64,000 bases of DNA, from NCBI GenBank assembly GCA_017495165.1, contig JAFEII010000002.1, forward strand, positions 124,001 to 188,000. Reading direction: 5' to 3'. Position numbers and translations under genes: made by a program. Positions 55,192 to 64,000 of the stretch are shown in pieces. How positions within the stretch are numbered: position 1 is the stretch's first letter; the number at the start of each line of letters is the position of its first letter. This DNA comes from Hydromonas sp. GTDB lineage: Bacteria > Pseudomonadota > Gammaproteobacteria > Burkholderiales > Burkholderiaceae. Below the pieces are notes generated by a model. It did not search any database, had not been told where the DNA came from, and saw only the letters and a list, made by a program, of their open reading frames with translations.

Positions 55192-55591
55192 AAAAGCACC
55201 TGCGAATGAGTGAGCACGGAAGGGGTTGGGGTAAAAAAAGAGGGGTCGTAGACGCAAAAATTCCCACCCCATTCGATTAGCCGTACACTTGAACCGAGCG
55301 GTTCAAGGCGCTGTAAGCAATGACACATTGGGTTCATCTGACAAAGAGATGATCACGCCTGCGTCATGATGTTTCACAGCTTTAGGTGCATATTGGTACA
55401 AGAGTAAAGGCTTTAGATCCCGAGTGGGGCAGGAACATGTGTATTGTACGCAAAAATACGCGAACGCGGTTGTTTAAAAAACAATTTGAATTTGCGACAA
55501 AGCCGTGCGGCACGTGCGCGTTTCAAGTAAAATGCCTGCTTTGTTGCGCTTACCTTCAAGCAAAACCCATTTATCAAGCAGCCTTATACCC
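55192..55591. other. 400-bp gap between divergent tauE-like and lepA genes
   Basis: This holds a perfect 8-bp hairpin, CTTGAACC with GGTTCAAG (55288-55307, loop GAGC), and must contain promoters for both directions. No gene, tRNA or repeat of the GTAG family was recognised. Confidence 0.6.
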
Positions 55592-57394
55592 ATGAAAAAC
55601 ATCCGCAACTTTTCCATCATCGCCCATATTGATCACGGCAAATCCACGCTGGCTGACCGCATCATTCATCTTTGTGGCGGCTTATCAGACCGCGAAATGG
55701 AGTCGCAAGTCCTCGACTCAATGGACATCGAACGCGAACGCGGCATTACGATTAAAGCCCAAACCGCCGCATTAGAATACAAAGCAAAAAACGGCGAAAC
55801 CTATTTTTTAAACTTAATCGACACGCCCGGCCACGTGGATTTTTCATACGAAGTTTCACGCTCGTTATCCGCTTGCGAAGGCGCTTTGTTGGTGGTTGAC
55901 GCGTCCCAAGGCGTGGAAGCCCAAACCGTCGCCAACTGCTACACCGCGCTTGATCTTGAAATGGAAGTCGTCCCCGTTTTAAATAAAATCGACTTGCCCG
56001 CCGCCGAACCCGCCAACGCGATTGCCGAAATCGAAGACGTGATTGGGATTGAAGCCTCTGACGCCGTATTGTGTTCTGCCAAAACAGGCTTGGGCGTGCA
56101 AGACGTGATTGAGCGGTTAATTGAGCGCATTCCGCCGCCAAAAGGTGACCCTGATGCGCCGCTGCAAGCGCTCATCGTTGACTCATGGTTTGACAATTAC
56201 GTTGGCGTGGTCATGCTGGTGCGCGTCATGAACGGCACCCTCAAAGTGCGCGACAAAATCAAAATGATGGCAACCGATGCGCACCACGGCGTCGAACATT
56301 TGGGGGTTTTTACCCCAAAATCCAAAAACTTGCAGCAGCTATCCGCAGGCCAAGTGGGCTTTATCATTACAGGCATCAAAGAGCTGCAAGCGGCCAAAGT
56401 GGGCGACACCATCACGCACGTCACCGCCACCAACCGCGTGAGTGCCGCAGAACCATTGCCTGGGTTTAAAGAAATCAAACCGCAAGTATTTGCAGGGTTG
56501 TACCCAGTTGAATCCAGCGAATATGACGCATTGCGCGACTCGCTCGAAAAACTCAAACTCAACGACGCATCTTTGCATTACGAACCAGAAGTCTCGCAAG
56601 CCTTAGGTTTTGGTTTTCGCTGCGGTTTCTTGGGGTTGTTGCACATGGAAATTGTGCAAGAGCGCTTAGAGCGTGAGTTTGATATGGATTTAATTACCAC
56701 TGCACCATCGGTTGTGTATGAAGTGTTGATGCGCGACGGCAGTTTGTTTTACATGGAAAATCCATCCAAAATGCCAGATTCAACCCGCATCGAAGAAATC
56801 CGCGAGCCGATTGTGACGGTCAATTTATTCATGCCGCAAGAATACGTCGGCGCGGTCATCACGCTGTGTACCAACAAGCGCGGCGTTCAAACCAATATGA
56901 CGTACCACAGCCGCCAAGTCAAACTCACCTACGAAATCCCCATGGCTGAAGTCGTGATGGACTTTTTTGACCGCCTCAAATCCACCTCACGTGGTTACGC
57001 CTCAATGGATTATGAGTTCAAAGAATACCGCGCCTCAGATGTGGTCAAAGTTGACATTCAAATCAATGGCGAACGCGTCGATGCGCTTGCATTGATTGTG
57101 CACCGCTCCAACTCCGTGAGCCGTGGCCGCAATGTTGCCTCCAAAATGCGCGAATTGATTCCGCGCCAAATGTATGACGTGGCAATTCAAGCCACGATTG
57201 GCGCCAATATTATCGCCCGCGAAAACGTCAAAGCCATGCGCAAAAACGTTTTGGCAAAATGCTACGGCGGCGATATTTCACGCAAGAAAAAATTGCTCGA
57301 AAAACAAAAAGCAGGTAAAAAACGCATGAAACAAGTCGGCTCAGTTGAAGTGCCACAAGAAGCATTTTTGGCAATTTTGCGAGTCGATGATTAA
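55592..57394 (+). CDS. lepA: Elongation factor 4
   Basis: This 600-residue ribosome-dependent GTPase can back-translocate stalled ribosomes or assist initiation. The G1 motif [10 protein letters not shown]2 [10 protein letters not shown]3 DTPGHVDFS and G4 NKIDLP are intact. Domains II and III and the EF-G-like domain V follow, and the special C-terminal domain ends in [17 protein letters not shown]. The ATG at 55592 ([17 protein letters not shown]) is used because an upstream in-frame start at 55505 adds an unrelated lead. It heads the conserved lepA-lepB-rnc-era block. Confidence 0.98.
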   Translation: MKNIRNFSIIAHIDHGKSTLADRIIHLCGGLSDREMESQVLDSMDIERERGITIKAQTAALEYKAKNGETYFLNLIDTPGHVDFSYEVSRSLSACEGALLVVDASQGVEAQTVANCYTALDLEMEVVPVLNKIDLPAAEPANAIAEIEDVIGIEASDAVLCSAKTGLGVQDVIERLIERIPPPKGDPDAPLQALIVDSWFDNYVGVVMLVRVMNGTLKVRDKIKMMATDAHHGVEHLGVFTPKSKNLQQLSAGQVGFIITGIKELQAAKVGDTITHVTATNRVSAAEPLPGFKEIKPQVFAGLYPVESSEYDALRDSLEKLKLNDASLHYEPEVSQALGFGFRCGFLGLLHMEIVQERLEREFDMDLITTAPSVVYEVLMRDGSLFYMENPSKMPDSTRIEEIREPIVTVNLFMPQEYVGAVITLCTNKRGVQTNMTYHSRQVKLTYEIPMAEVVMDFFDRLKSTSRGYASMDYEFKEYRASDVVKVDIQINGERVDALALIVHRSNSVSRGRNVASKMRELIPRQMYDVAIQATIGANIIARENVKAMRKNVLAKCYGGDISRKKKLLEKQKAGKKRMKQVGSVEVPQEAFLAILRVDD

Positions 57395-57531
57395 GGCGGA
57401 TTCAATCGTCTAAAATCCAACGCAATCTAAAAAAATTCCAAACAACGCAGGGTATTTCAAAAGTTTAATGCATTTTAAATATTTACAAAACAACCCACGC
57501 TGCGATGCGAGTCGCACAACAAAGGAAAAAT

Positions 57532-58419
57532 ATGTGGTTTAACTATCTTTTAACTGGTTTATTTTTACTCACAGGTATTTGCTGGGTATTGGACAAATTG
57601 TATTTTGCACCCAAGCGCCAGCAAGCCGCGCAACGGATTGTCACCCAAATGCGTGCTGGCTCAAATGACGCCGTCAAAAAAGCCTTAACCCGCCCAGAAT
57701 GGCTCGAATTCACATCAGGTTTGTTTGGCGTGGTTGCGCTTGTGTTTGTGTTGCGCTCGTTTTTGTACGAACCGTTTCGAATTCCATCAGGCTCAATGTT
57801 GCCCACGTTATATGTCGGTGACTTTATTTTGGTCAACAAATACGCCTACGGCATTCGCTTGCCCATCGGCAATCAAATCATGATTCCGGTTGGCAGCCCA
57901 AAACACGGCGACATCATGGTGTTTCAATACCCGCTAGACCCAAACACCAATTACATCAAACGCGTGATTGGCCTGCCCGGAGATACCGTGAGTTACACCA
58001 ACAAAGTCTTGACCGTCAATGGCCAGCAATACACACAGCAAGCGCTCAACGAAGTTCTGCCAGAACAAGAAAAAGCAGCCAGCGTCAAAGCGGTTGAAGC
58101 GGGCGCAGTGCCGCACAGTATTTTATTAACCGACGGTGCGCCATCGGTGGACGACCGCCAATTTCCGAATATCCAAATGAAAAAACGCCCCGAATGCACG
58201 TACTTTGAGCAAGGCAAAGGCTTTGAATGCAAAGTGCCTGCAGGTCATTACTTTATGATGGGTGACAACCGCGACAACAGCGGCGACAGCCGTTATTGGG
58301 GCTTTGTGCCTGAAGCAAACGTCGTTGGCCGCGCCAGCGCCATTTGGATGAATTGGTTTGATTTCCCATCATTAGACGGCTTTACGCTCAAGCGTTCCGG
58401 CAGCTTGGAAGGCAAATAA
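57532..58419 (+). CDS. lepB: Signal peptidase I
   Basis: This 295-residue inner-membrane Ser/Lys protease removes Sec and Tat signal peptides. Two N-terminal transmembrane segments (about 3-23 and 62-80) are followed by the catalytic Ser88 in IPSGSML and Lys143 in YIKRVIGLPGD. MGDNRDNSGDSRYWG is the C-terminal signature. AAAGGAAA lies before the ATG at 57532; the in-frame codon at 57505 is rejected. The rnc gene begins at the base after its stop codon, as is common, so translation is likely coupled. Confidence 0.97.
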   Translation: MWFNYLLTGLFLLTGICWVLDKLYFAPKRQQAAQRIVTQMRAGSNDAVKKALTRPEWLEFTSGLFGVVALVFVLRSFLYEPFRIPSGSMLPTLYVGDFILVNKYAYGIRLPIGNQIMIPVGSPKHGDIMVFQYPLDPNTNYIKRVIGLPGDTVSYTNKVLTVNGQQYTQQALNEVLPEQEKAASVKAVEAGAVPHSILLTDGAPSVDDRQFPNIQMKKRPECTYFEQGKGFECKVPAGHYFMMGDNRDNSGDSRYWGFVPEANVVGRASAIWMNWFDFPSLDGFTLKRSGSLEGK

Positions 58420-59133
58420 GTGGCGCAGTTGCAGTTATCCACCTTAGAAAAAAATTTGGCGTATTCGTTTAAAAATATCAACTTACTGCGCCAAGCCTTA
58501 ACCCATCGCAGCTATAGTGCGCAGCACTACGAGCGCTTGGAATTTTTGGGTGATGGCGCACTGAATTTTGCGATTGCGCATGGTTTGTTTTTGCAATTTC
58601 CCAACCAAAAAGAAGGCGACTTGTCTCGGATACGTGCACATTTGGTGCGTCAAGAAACCTTGGTTGTGATTGCGCAGCAGCTCTCGTTGGCCGATTATTT
58701 ATTGCTGGGCGAGGGCGAGCTCAGAAGCGGCGGTTTGCAGCGCGCCTCTATTTTGGCCGATGTGGTTGAAGCGATTTTTGGCGCCATTTTTTGTGATGCA
58801 GGTTTTGACGCCGCAAGTGCGTGCGTGGCGCGGTTATACGCCCCAATTTTACAAACGCTTGACCCTGACAATGCCGGCAAAGACCCAAAAACCCAGTTGC
58901 AAGAACGCTTGCAAGCCATGAAAATCAGCGTGCCAAGCTACGAAATCATTCACACAACAGGCGCGGCGCACGAACAGCTTTTTACGGTCACCTGCACCAT
59001 TGGCGCGCTCAAAATCAGCACGCAGGGCAGCGGCACAACCCGCAGATTGGCCGAGCAAGCCGCAGCCGTTTTGGCCATCCCCCAGTTAGAAACCAGCCAG
59101 TCGAACCCAACCAAAAAATCGAGCAAAAAATGA
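58420..59133 (+). CDS. rnc: Ribonuclease III
   Basis: This 237-residue double-strand RNA endonuclease matures rRNA and regulates mRNAs. It starts with GTG at 58420, directly after the lepB stop. The catalytic segment ERLEFLGDGALN supplies Glu41 and Asp45, and ADVVEAIFGAIF supplies Asp114 and Glu117. A Gly replaces the usual Ser after the LGD, which is not a metal ligand. A C-terminal double-strand RNA-binding domain (about 153-225) has the GSGTTRRLAEQAAAVLA helix. The era ATG overlaps its stop (ATGA), giving a tight lepB-rnc-era operon. Confidence 0.97.
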   Translation: MAQLQLSTLEKNLAYSFKNINLLRQALTHRSYSAQHYERLEFLGDGALNFAIAHGLFLQFPNQKEGDLSRIRAHLVRQETLVVIAQQLSLADYLLLGEGELRSGGLQRASILADVVEAIFGAIFCDAGFDAASACVARLYAPILQTLDPDNAGKDPKTQLQERLQAMKISVPSYEIIHTTGAAHEQLFTVTCTIGALKISTQGSGTTRRLAEQAAAVLAIPQLETSQSNPTKKSSKK

Positions 59134-60041
59134 ACACAGACAGCCAATCCCCAGAAGCCACAGATTTTCGCACTGGTTTTATTGCGATTATTGGGCGCCC
59201 AAACGTGGGAAAATCCACGTTAATGAACCAATTAATTGGGCAAAAAGTCTCCATCACCTCTAAAAAAGCCCAAACCACGCGCCACCGAATTAACGGCGTG
59301 CTGACCCAAGACCAAACCCAATTTATTTTTGTTGACACCCCAGGTTTTCAAACCAAGCACGGCGGCGCGCTCAACCGCGTACTTAACCGCAATGTCTCGC
59401 AAGCCTTGGGCGAAGTTGACGCGGTGGTTTGGGTGATTGAAGCGATGAAATTTACCCAGCAAGACGAAGCCGTACTCAAAATTTTGCCCGAAAACACGCC
59501 CGTGATTTTGGCGATTAACAAGGTGGACGAGCTTGAGCGCAAAAATGATTTATTTCCTTTCGCACAAAAAATGGCCGAGCGGTTCGCATTTAAAGAAATC
59601 ATCCCCGTGAGCGCCAAAAATGGCGTGCAAACGCAGCTGTTGCTTGACCAAATCAAGCCATTGTTGCCGCACAACCCACCGTTTTTTGATGAAGACGACA
59701 TCACCGACCGCCCAACCCGATTTTTGGCCACTGAAATTGTGCGCGAAAAAATCTTTCGCTTATCGGGTGACGAAGTACCGTATGGCTGCACGGTCACGAT
59801 TGAAGTATTTGAAGAAGAACGCGACATGTACCGCATCGCAATTGCCATTTTGGTCGAACGCGAAGCCCACAAAGGCATGATTATCGGTAAAGACGGCGAA
59901 CGCCTCAAACGAATTGCCTCTGAAGCGCGCACCGACATGGAACGCTTATTTGGCTGCAAGGTGTTTTTGGAGGTGTGGATTAAAGTGCGGGCAGGTTGGG
60001 GCGATACTGAAGCGAGTTTGCGTGGTTTGGGTTACGAGTAG
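59130..60041 (+). CDS. era: GTPase Era
   Basis: This 303-residue GTPase is needed for 30S ribosome assembly and binds the 3' end of 16S rRNA. G1 is GRPNVGKS at 22-29, followed by G3 DTPGFQ and G4 NKVDE. The C-terminal KH domain contains HKGMIIGKDGERLKRIASEAR. The ATG overlaps the rnc stop codon by 4 bp, so translation is coupled. Length matches E. coli Era (301). A small lipoprotein gene, not the usual recO, is next. Confidence 0.98.
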   Translation: MNTDSQSPEATDFRTGFIAIIGRPNVGKSTLMNQLIGQKVSITSKKAQTTRHRINGVLTQDQTQFIFVDTPGFQTKHGGALNRVLNRNVSQALGEVDAVVWVIEAMKFTQQDEAVLKILPENTPVILAINKVDELERKNDLFPFAQKMAERFAFKEIIPVSAKNGVQTQLLLDQIKPLLPHNPPFFDEDDITDRPTRFLATEIVREKIFRLSGDEVPYGCTVTIEVFEEERDMYRIAIAILVEREAHKGMIIGKDGERLKRIASEARTDMERLFGCKVFLEVWIKVRAGWGDTEASLRGLGYE

Positions 60042-60099
60042 AGTACAATGTCAAGTTGCACTAATTCAAAGAGTGCATAACGTAGACAAAGGAACCCTT

Positions 60100-60372
60100 A
60101 TGAACAGTAAAATTGTATTGAGCCTCGCATCGGCTCTAGTTTTGGCTGCCTGCCAATCAGCAATGTTATCAGATGAGCGGATTGCGTCAAACACAGCAGG
60201 AATTTTAGGAGTGTCCCCCAGCGATGTTCACATTACAGAACGGCGTCAAGATGGTCCAACCAATACCTACTACACGGCTTCAACCAAAAAAGGTAAGTAT
60301 GCTTGTACTATTAATGGGGGCGGGTTATTGGCAGCGGGTATGACTAATCCGCCAAGCTGTAATAAAAAGTAA
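60100..60372 (+). CDS. Small lipoprotein of unknown function
   Basis: This 90-residue protein has a short signal peptide and the lipobox LVLAAC, with Cys18 or so as the lipidated residue. The mature part is about 70 residues with two more Cys (YAC and PPSC), which could form a disulfide, plus a Gly-rich stretch (INGGGLLAAG). It should be anchored to the inner or outer membrane facing the periplasm. AAAGGAA precedes the ATG at 60100. It lies between era and recO, where no gene is usual, and its own terminator follows. No family was recognised beyond the lipoprotein signal. Confidence 0.8.
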   Translation: MNSKIVLSLASALVLAACQSAMLSDERIASNTAGILGVSPSDVHITERRQDGPTNTYYTASTKKGKYACTINGGGLLAAGMTNPPSCNKK

Positions 60373-60402
60373 AGTCGCGCCTCAAAGTGTTGGTTTGTCC
60401 TT

Positions 60403-60437
60403 CTAAAAATGCGCGGTTTAACCGCGTATTTTTAGCC
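60403..60437 (+). terminator. Terminator after lipoprotein gene
   Basis: CTAAAAATGCGCGGTT (60403-60418) pairs with AACCGCGTATTTTTAG (60420-60435), with one wobble pair and a T5 run in the distal arm. Confidence 0.75.
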
Positions 60438-60471
60438 GTATTTGTAACCATGCTTTTGCGAGGTTTAACAT

Positions 60472-61218
60472 ATGATCGCCCCCCAAGTTCATGGCACACG
60501 CCCAAACCGCCTCAAACGCGCGGTGGCAAAGGTGCTGCACGAGCCCGCGTACATTTTGCACAGCCAGCCGTACCGCGACACCAGTTTGTTATTGGACGTG
60601 TTTACGCGCCATTACGGGCGCGTCACCGTATTGGCCAAAGGCGCCAAGCGGCCATACACACAATGGCGCGCCAGCACATTTCAAACCTTTCAAACCCTGT
60701 CCATGAGCTTCACCTATAAATCCGAGATTAAAACCTTGCTTGACGCCGAATGGGTGGGCGGCATTCCCATGCTGCAGGGCGCTGCGCTGATTTCTGGCTA
60801 CTACATGAATGAATGGCTGCGCCGTGCCTTGGCGCGAGACGATGTCAACGAGTCATTGTTTGATGCGTATCAACATGCGCTGGCCGATTTAAGCCTCAGT
60901 TCGGTTGCTGAGCATGCCGCGGTTTTGCGTCAATTTGAGTTTCACCTGCTACAAACCTTGGGCTTTGGCTTGCCAATTGAAGGCATTTATGATGCGGATG
61001 CGCGCTATGGCTTGGTTGAATTTAAGTGGATGCGCCATGCAGATGCGCGGCTGATGGTGCATGGTCAAACCTTACTTGATTTGCAGCGCGCTGATTTTAC
61101 CGCACCGCAAACGGTACAAGAATCCAAAAATTTGTTGCGGCATTTTATGCAGCAATACATTGGCGATAAACCGCTGCACACGCGTAACTTATTGGTTCAA
61201 ATGCAAAATCTGGGCTAA
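60472..61218 (+). CDS. recO: DNA repair protein RecO
   Basis: This 248-residue mediator, with RecR, loads RecA on SSB-coated single-strand DNA. An N-terminal OB fold (about 20-95, [26 protein letters not shown]) precedes a helical domain. The [13 protein letters not shown] and GAKRPYTQ motifs are typical RecO. No zinc Cys cluster is evident, as in many proteobacterial RecO proteins. The ATG at 60472 follows the lipoprotein terminator, so the gene probably has its own promoter. pdxJ is 76 bp downstream. Confidence 0.95.
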   Translation: MIAPQVHGTRPNRLKRAVAKVLHEPAYILHSQPYRDTSLLLDVFTRHYGRVTVLAKGAKRPYTQWRASTFQTFQTLSMSFTYKSEIKTLLDAEWVGGIPMLQGAALISGYYMNEWLRRALARDDVNESLFDAYQHALADLSLSSVAEHAAVLRQFEFHLLQTLGFGLPIEGIYDADARYGLVEFKWMRHADARLMVHGQTLLDLQRADFTAPQTVQESKNLLRHFMQQYIGDKPLHTRNLLVQMQNLG

Positions 61219-61294
61219 AATCCTCTTAAGCACAACCGAGGCGCTCATTAAAATCATCCCATATTTAAAACAAAATCATTCAAAAGGAGCAAAA

Positions 61295-62065
61295 ATGCTA
61301 CGTCTGGGAATTAACATTGATCACGTTGCCACCTTACGCCAAGCGCGTGGCACGGTGTATCCGTCGCCACTTCAAGCAGCCATCGCAGCCGAACGTGCGG
61401 GCGCTGACTTAATCACCGTTCATCTGCGCGAAGACCGCCGTCATATCCAAGACGCGGACGTGGCCGAACTGGCGCAAGCCTTTAAAAATGGCCAGCTCAA
61501 TACCCACATGAATTTAGAAACCGCCATTGTCGATGTCATGATTGAACACGCGTGCCGTATTGCGCCGCGTGACGTTTGTTTGGTACCTGAAAAACGTGAA
61601 GAGCTCACCACCGAGGGCGGTTTAGACGTGGTCACGCATTTTGACGCGATTCAAGCCGCAATGGCGCGGCTCACCAGCGCAGGCGTCCAACAAATCTCGC
61701 TCTTTGTTGACCCAACCATAGAAGCCATGCACGCCGCCGCTCAAATTGGCGCGCCCGTGGTCGAGCTGCACACCGGCTGCTACGCCGATGCAACCACAGC
61801 GGATGCGCAATCCTTAGAACTTGAACGCATCGCGCAAGCCGCGTTTGAGGGCAAAAAACTCGGCTTGCGGATTCACGCAGGGCACGGTTTACATTTGGGC
61901 AATGTGCAAGCCATCGCCGCGCTCACCTTAATAGATGAGCTCAATATTGGCCACGCCATCGTGGCGCAGTCGGTGTTTGTTGGCTTTGAAAAAGCCGTCT
62001 CAGATATGAAAGCGGCCATGTTGCAAGCACGCTTGGCGGCGATTTTGCGTGAACGCCAAGCCTAA
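61295..62065 (+). CDS. pdxJ: Pyridoxine 5'-phosphate synthase
   Basis: This 256-residue TIM-barrel enzyme condenses 1-deoxyxylulose 5-phosphate and 3-amino-2-oxopropyl phosphate to pyridoxine 5'-phosphate. [29 protein letters not shown] and MNLETAI are the family blocks, with [12 protein letters not shown] near the end. AAAAGGAGC lies 6 nt before the ATG at 61295. A longer open frame from 61061 overlaps recO and is rejected. acpS, which usually follows pdxJ, is missing; nagZ begins 25 bp after the stop. Confidence 0.97.
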   Translation: MLRLGINIDHVATLRQARGTVYPSPLQAAIAAERAGADLITVHLREDRRHIQDADVAELAQAFKNGQLNTHMNLETAIVDVMIEHACRIAPRDVCLVPEKREELTTEGGLDVVTHFDAIQAAMARLTSAGVQQISLFVDPTIEAMHAAAQIGAPVVELHTGCYADATTADAQSLELERIAQAAFEGKKLGLRIHAGHGLHLGNVQAIAALTLIDELNIGHAIVAQSVFVGFEKAVSDMKAAMLQARLAAILRERQA

Positions 62066-62090
62066 ACTAATTGAATACGGAATACTTTAA

Positions 62091-63191
62091 ATGAAAGCCA
62101 ATATGCAACAAAATGCGCCCAAATTAGGACCAATTGTGATTGACATTGTGGGCAAAGAATTGGGCGCGGATGATGTACGCCGTATTTTGCACCCCATGAC
62201 CGGCGGCGTGATTTTGTTTGGGCGCAACTTTGAGTCTCGCCAACAAATCAGCGCTTTAATCCAAGCCATTCGCGCACTGCGCTCCAATTTACTCATCAGC
62301 GTTGACCACGAAGGCGGGCGCGTACAGCGCTTTAAAACCGACGGCTTCACCCATTTACCCGCCATGCGAACGCTGGGGCAGCTGTACGCGCACAACCGCG
62401 CGCAAGCCCTCCAAACCACGCACGCAGCAGGTTTTATACTCGGCGCCGAATTGCGCGCCGTTGGCGTGGATTACAGCTACACGCCTGTTTTAGACTTGGA
62501 TTACGGCGACTCATCCGTGATAGGCGATAGAGCATTTTCAGACGATGCACAAACCGTATCCGCCTTGGCGCAAGCCCTAAACGCGGGTTTACGCCAAGCA
62601 GGCATGGGCAATTGCGGCAAGCACTTCCCCGGTCACGGCTTTGTCGCCGCCGACTCACATGTTGCCATGCCAGTGGACGAACGCGAGTTCGCCGACATCA
62701 TGAGCGCCGATATTTTGCCGTATCAGCAGTTAACCCACGACTTATCCGCCATCATGCCCGCCCACGTCATTTACCCAAAAGTTGACGCACAACCCGCAGG
62801 TTTTTCAAAAATTTGGCTCGATTTACTGCGCGAACAACTTGGATTTACAGGCGCAATCATCACCGACGACTTATCCATGGTCGGCGCAGCAGGCATGATT
62901 CCAAACGTCGTGCAACGCGTGCAAGCCGCGTTGGATGCAGGCTGCGACCAAGTATTGCTGTGCAATCGGCCAGACGATTTAGACCAAGCGCTGCACGGCT
63001 TGCCCGAGCGTTATTTAAACCAAACCCATCAAGTGCGTTTGCAAACGCTGTATGGCAGCCAACGCCCAGACTGGACGGCCTTGCAAGGCCAAGCCACCTA
63101 TCAAACCGCACTTGAACAAATCAAGCCACTATTACAAGCGGGCGCAGGCGCTGACCCAACCGCAGTCATGCTACAAAAAAGCATGGTTTAA
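62091..63191 (+). CDS. nagZ: Beta-N-acetylhexosaminidase
   Basis: This 366-residue cytoplasmic GH3 enzyme removes GlcNAc from anhydro-muropeptides in peptidoglycan recycling. SVDHEGGRVQRF, GKHFPGHG (Lys177-His178 with His182), and the catalytic loop Asp188-Ser-His190 are present. AIITDDLSMVGA carries the nucleophile Asp. The ATG at 62091 is used; a second in-frame ATG is 12 bp on. Its product in other Gram-negative bacteria controls ampC-type beta-lactamase induction, but no ampR or ampC gene is seen here. Confidence 0.96.
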   Translation: MKANMQQNAPKLGPIVIDIVGKELGADDVRRILHPMTGGVILFGRNFESRQQISALIQAIRALRSNLLISVDHEGGRVQRFKTDGFTHLPAMRTLGQLYAHNRAQALQTTHAAGFILGAELRAVGVDYSYTPVLDLDYGDSSVIGDRAFSDDAQTVSALAQALNAGLRQAGMGNCGKHFPGHGFVAADSHVAMPVDEREFADIMSADILPYQQLTHDLSAIMPAHVIYPKVDAQPAGFSKIWLDLLREQLGFTGAIITDDLSMVGAAGMIPNVVQRVQAALDAGCDQVLLCNRPDDLDQALHGLPERYLNQTHQVRLQTLYGSQRPDWTALQGQATYQTALEQIKPLLQAGAGADPTAVMLQKSMV

Positions 63192-63241
63192 AGGTAAGTA
63201 ACGTCAATAATGCCCAACAACACCCAGAAACGCAAGGCAGC

Positions 63242-63271
63242 CCTTATTCCCAAACGTTTATGGGAATAAGG
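63242..63271. other. Hairpin after nagZ
   Basis: A perfect 11-bp stem, CCTTATTCCCA with TGGGAATAAGG, has an 8-nt loop but no T-run. It is possibly a weak terminator or processing site. Confidence 0.45.
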
Positions 63272-63305
63272 CGCTAAGTAAAATTTTAAAACACAACGAG
63301 ATTCA

Positions 63306-63322
63306 GCGGCTCATTGAGCCGC
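63306..63322. other. Short hairpin before the LURP-one gene
   Basis: GCGGCTC pairs with GAGCCGC around ATT, ending 19 bp before the ATG. It sits where a ribosome-binding site would be expected. Confidence 0.4.
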
Positions 63323-63341
63323 CAAGTACCATGAAAAAAAC

Positions 63342-63914
63342 ATGCTAACCCTCAACCAATACTTCATCAAAGAACACGTAGGTATGTTTCGTTTTCAAAA
63401 CGAATACGACGTCATCAACCCCGCAACCAACAGCAAAGTCGGCAGCGCGATTGAGAAACGAGCAGGCTGGGCGATTGCATTAGGCATGGTCATTGGACGC
63501 GGCGCCGTCCCCACCAAAGTCGAGCTGATTCCACAAGGCCAAACCCAAGCGATTGGCATAATGACGCGCGGTTTTACATTTTTGCGCAGCAAAATTGAGA
63601 TTATCAACGCCACAGGTCAAGCGATTGGCTACTTTAAGTCCAAACTGTTCACAGTCAACGGCGGCTTTGATGTTTTTGATATGAACGATCAATTGATTGC
63701 ACAAGTCAAAGGCAGCTGGAAAAGCTGGGATTTTAAAATCATCGACTCGCAAAATAATGAAATCGGCGTGGTCAGCAAAAAATGGGCAGGCTTTGGCAAA
63801 GAGCTGTTCAGCAGCGCCGACAACTACATGGTAGTAATTCATGATCACAAGCACAGCTTGATTTTATTAATGGCCGCCATTGCGCTGGACACGGTTTTTA
63901 CCGAAGAAGGATAA
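63342..63914 (+). CDS. LURP-one/phospholipid-scramblase-related protein
   Basis: The 190-residue protein starts LTLNQYFIKEHVGMFRFQNEYDVINP, which resembles the N-terminus of LURP-one-related and scramblase-like (Tubby-fold) proteins. The rest alternates short strands in a pattern fitting a 12-strand barrel around a hydrophobic C-terminal helix (LILLMAAIALDTVF). It may bind or report on membrane phospholipids; the biochemical role in bacteria is not established. No ribosome-binding site precedes the ATG at 63342, and an upstream ATG at 63331 ends after five codons. A strong terminator follows. Confidence 0.78.
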   Translation: MLTLNQYFIKEHVGMFRFQNEYDVINPATNSKVGSAIEKRAGWAIALGMVIGRGAVPTKVELIPQGQTQAIGIMTRGFTFLRSKIEIINATGQAIGYFKSKLFTVNGGFDVFDMNDQLIAQVKGSWKSWDFKIIDSQNNEIGVVSKKWAGFGKELFSSADNYMVVIHDHKHSLILLMAAIALDTVFTEEG

Positions 63915-63942
63915 GCATTACAACTCAACCTAACCTCAACCT

Positions 63943-63986
63943 CAAAGATTCAACGCTAAAAGTGAGCGTTGAATCTTTGATTTTTT
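63943..63986 (+). terminator. Terminator after LURP-one gene
   Basis: A perfect 16-bp stem (63943-63958 with 63965-63980) has a 6-nt loop and is followed by six T. Confidence 0.92.
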
Positions 63987-64000
63987 ATTTTAGATCTAAA

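Noticed and set aside
55280-55330. Hairpin region as a tRNA gene
   Set aside because: Only one 8-bp stem. No acceptor, anticodon or T-arm could be fitted.
61061-61294. Long in-frame N-terminal extension of pdxJ
   Set aside because: Overlaps recO and lacks homology. The ATG at 61295 has an excellent ribosome-binding site.

Overview
The window is a 64-kb piece of bacterial chromosome with about 50 protein genes. No rRNA, tRNA, CRISPR array, intact insertion sequence or prophage could be recognised. Conserved gene order points to a betaproteobacterium, most likely Burkholderiales: smc followed by a ZipA-like gene; trpA-accD-folC-SPOR-purF; queA-tgt-yajC-secD-secF; and lepA-lepB-rnc-era-recO-pdxJ-nagZ. 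Base composition is moderate and uneven. The genus is not assigned.

Layout. 1-1230: end of a TauE/SafE permease, a truncated dioxygenase remnant and a cluster of palindromic repeats. 1231-16640: scattered metabolic and transport genes, namely acetyl-CoA acetyltransferase, a POT peptide transporter, a polysaccharide deacetylase, an EamA permease, rimO, rlmD, arsC, pgmB, an aldo/keto reductase, a divergent LysR regulator/cysteine hydrolase pair, a DUF2798 protein and a YcaQ-like glycosylase. 16641-24100: an autotransporter with an extended signal peptide, recX, recA, fbp and trhO. 24136-36440: the smc/zipA and trpA/accD/folC/SPOR/purF/glsA blocks. 36700-42800: a glycine-rich small membrane protein, glpQ, a Cys/Met PLP enzyme, an NfeD/stomatin pair and a fatty acid desaturase. 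42912-48794: queuosine synthesis (queA, tgt) and the SecDF-YajC translocase. 48936-55191, minus strand: pyrF, an M48 protease, a DUF898 protein, a PlpD-type patatin and a second TauE. 55592-64000: lepA to nagZ, then a LURP-one-related protein.

Several genes form working units. SecD, SecF and YajC act together on the Sec translocon. QueA acts on the product of Tgt. RecX modulates RecA. NfeD and stomatin are partners. PurF overlaps a glutaminase gene, so two glutamine-hydrolysing enzymes are probably made from one mRNA.

The most distinctive non-coding feature is a family of short palindromes ending in GTAG/CTAC. They occur singly or as inverted pairs between genes and look like REP/BIME elements, which implies a RAYT-type transposase elsewhere in the genome. 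Three genes expected at conserved positions are absent: cvpA before purF, acpS after pdxJ and trpB before trpA. No clearly novel multi-gene system was found. The best candidates for follow-up are the REP family, the purF-glsA overlap, the DUF898-M48-pyrF operon, an 18-bp palindrome before accD and the type Vd patatin.
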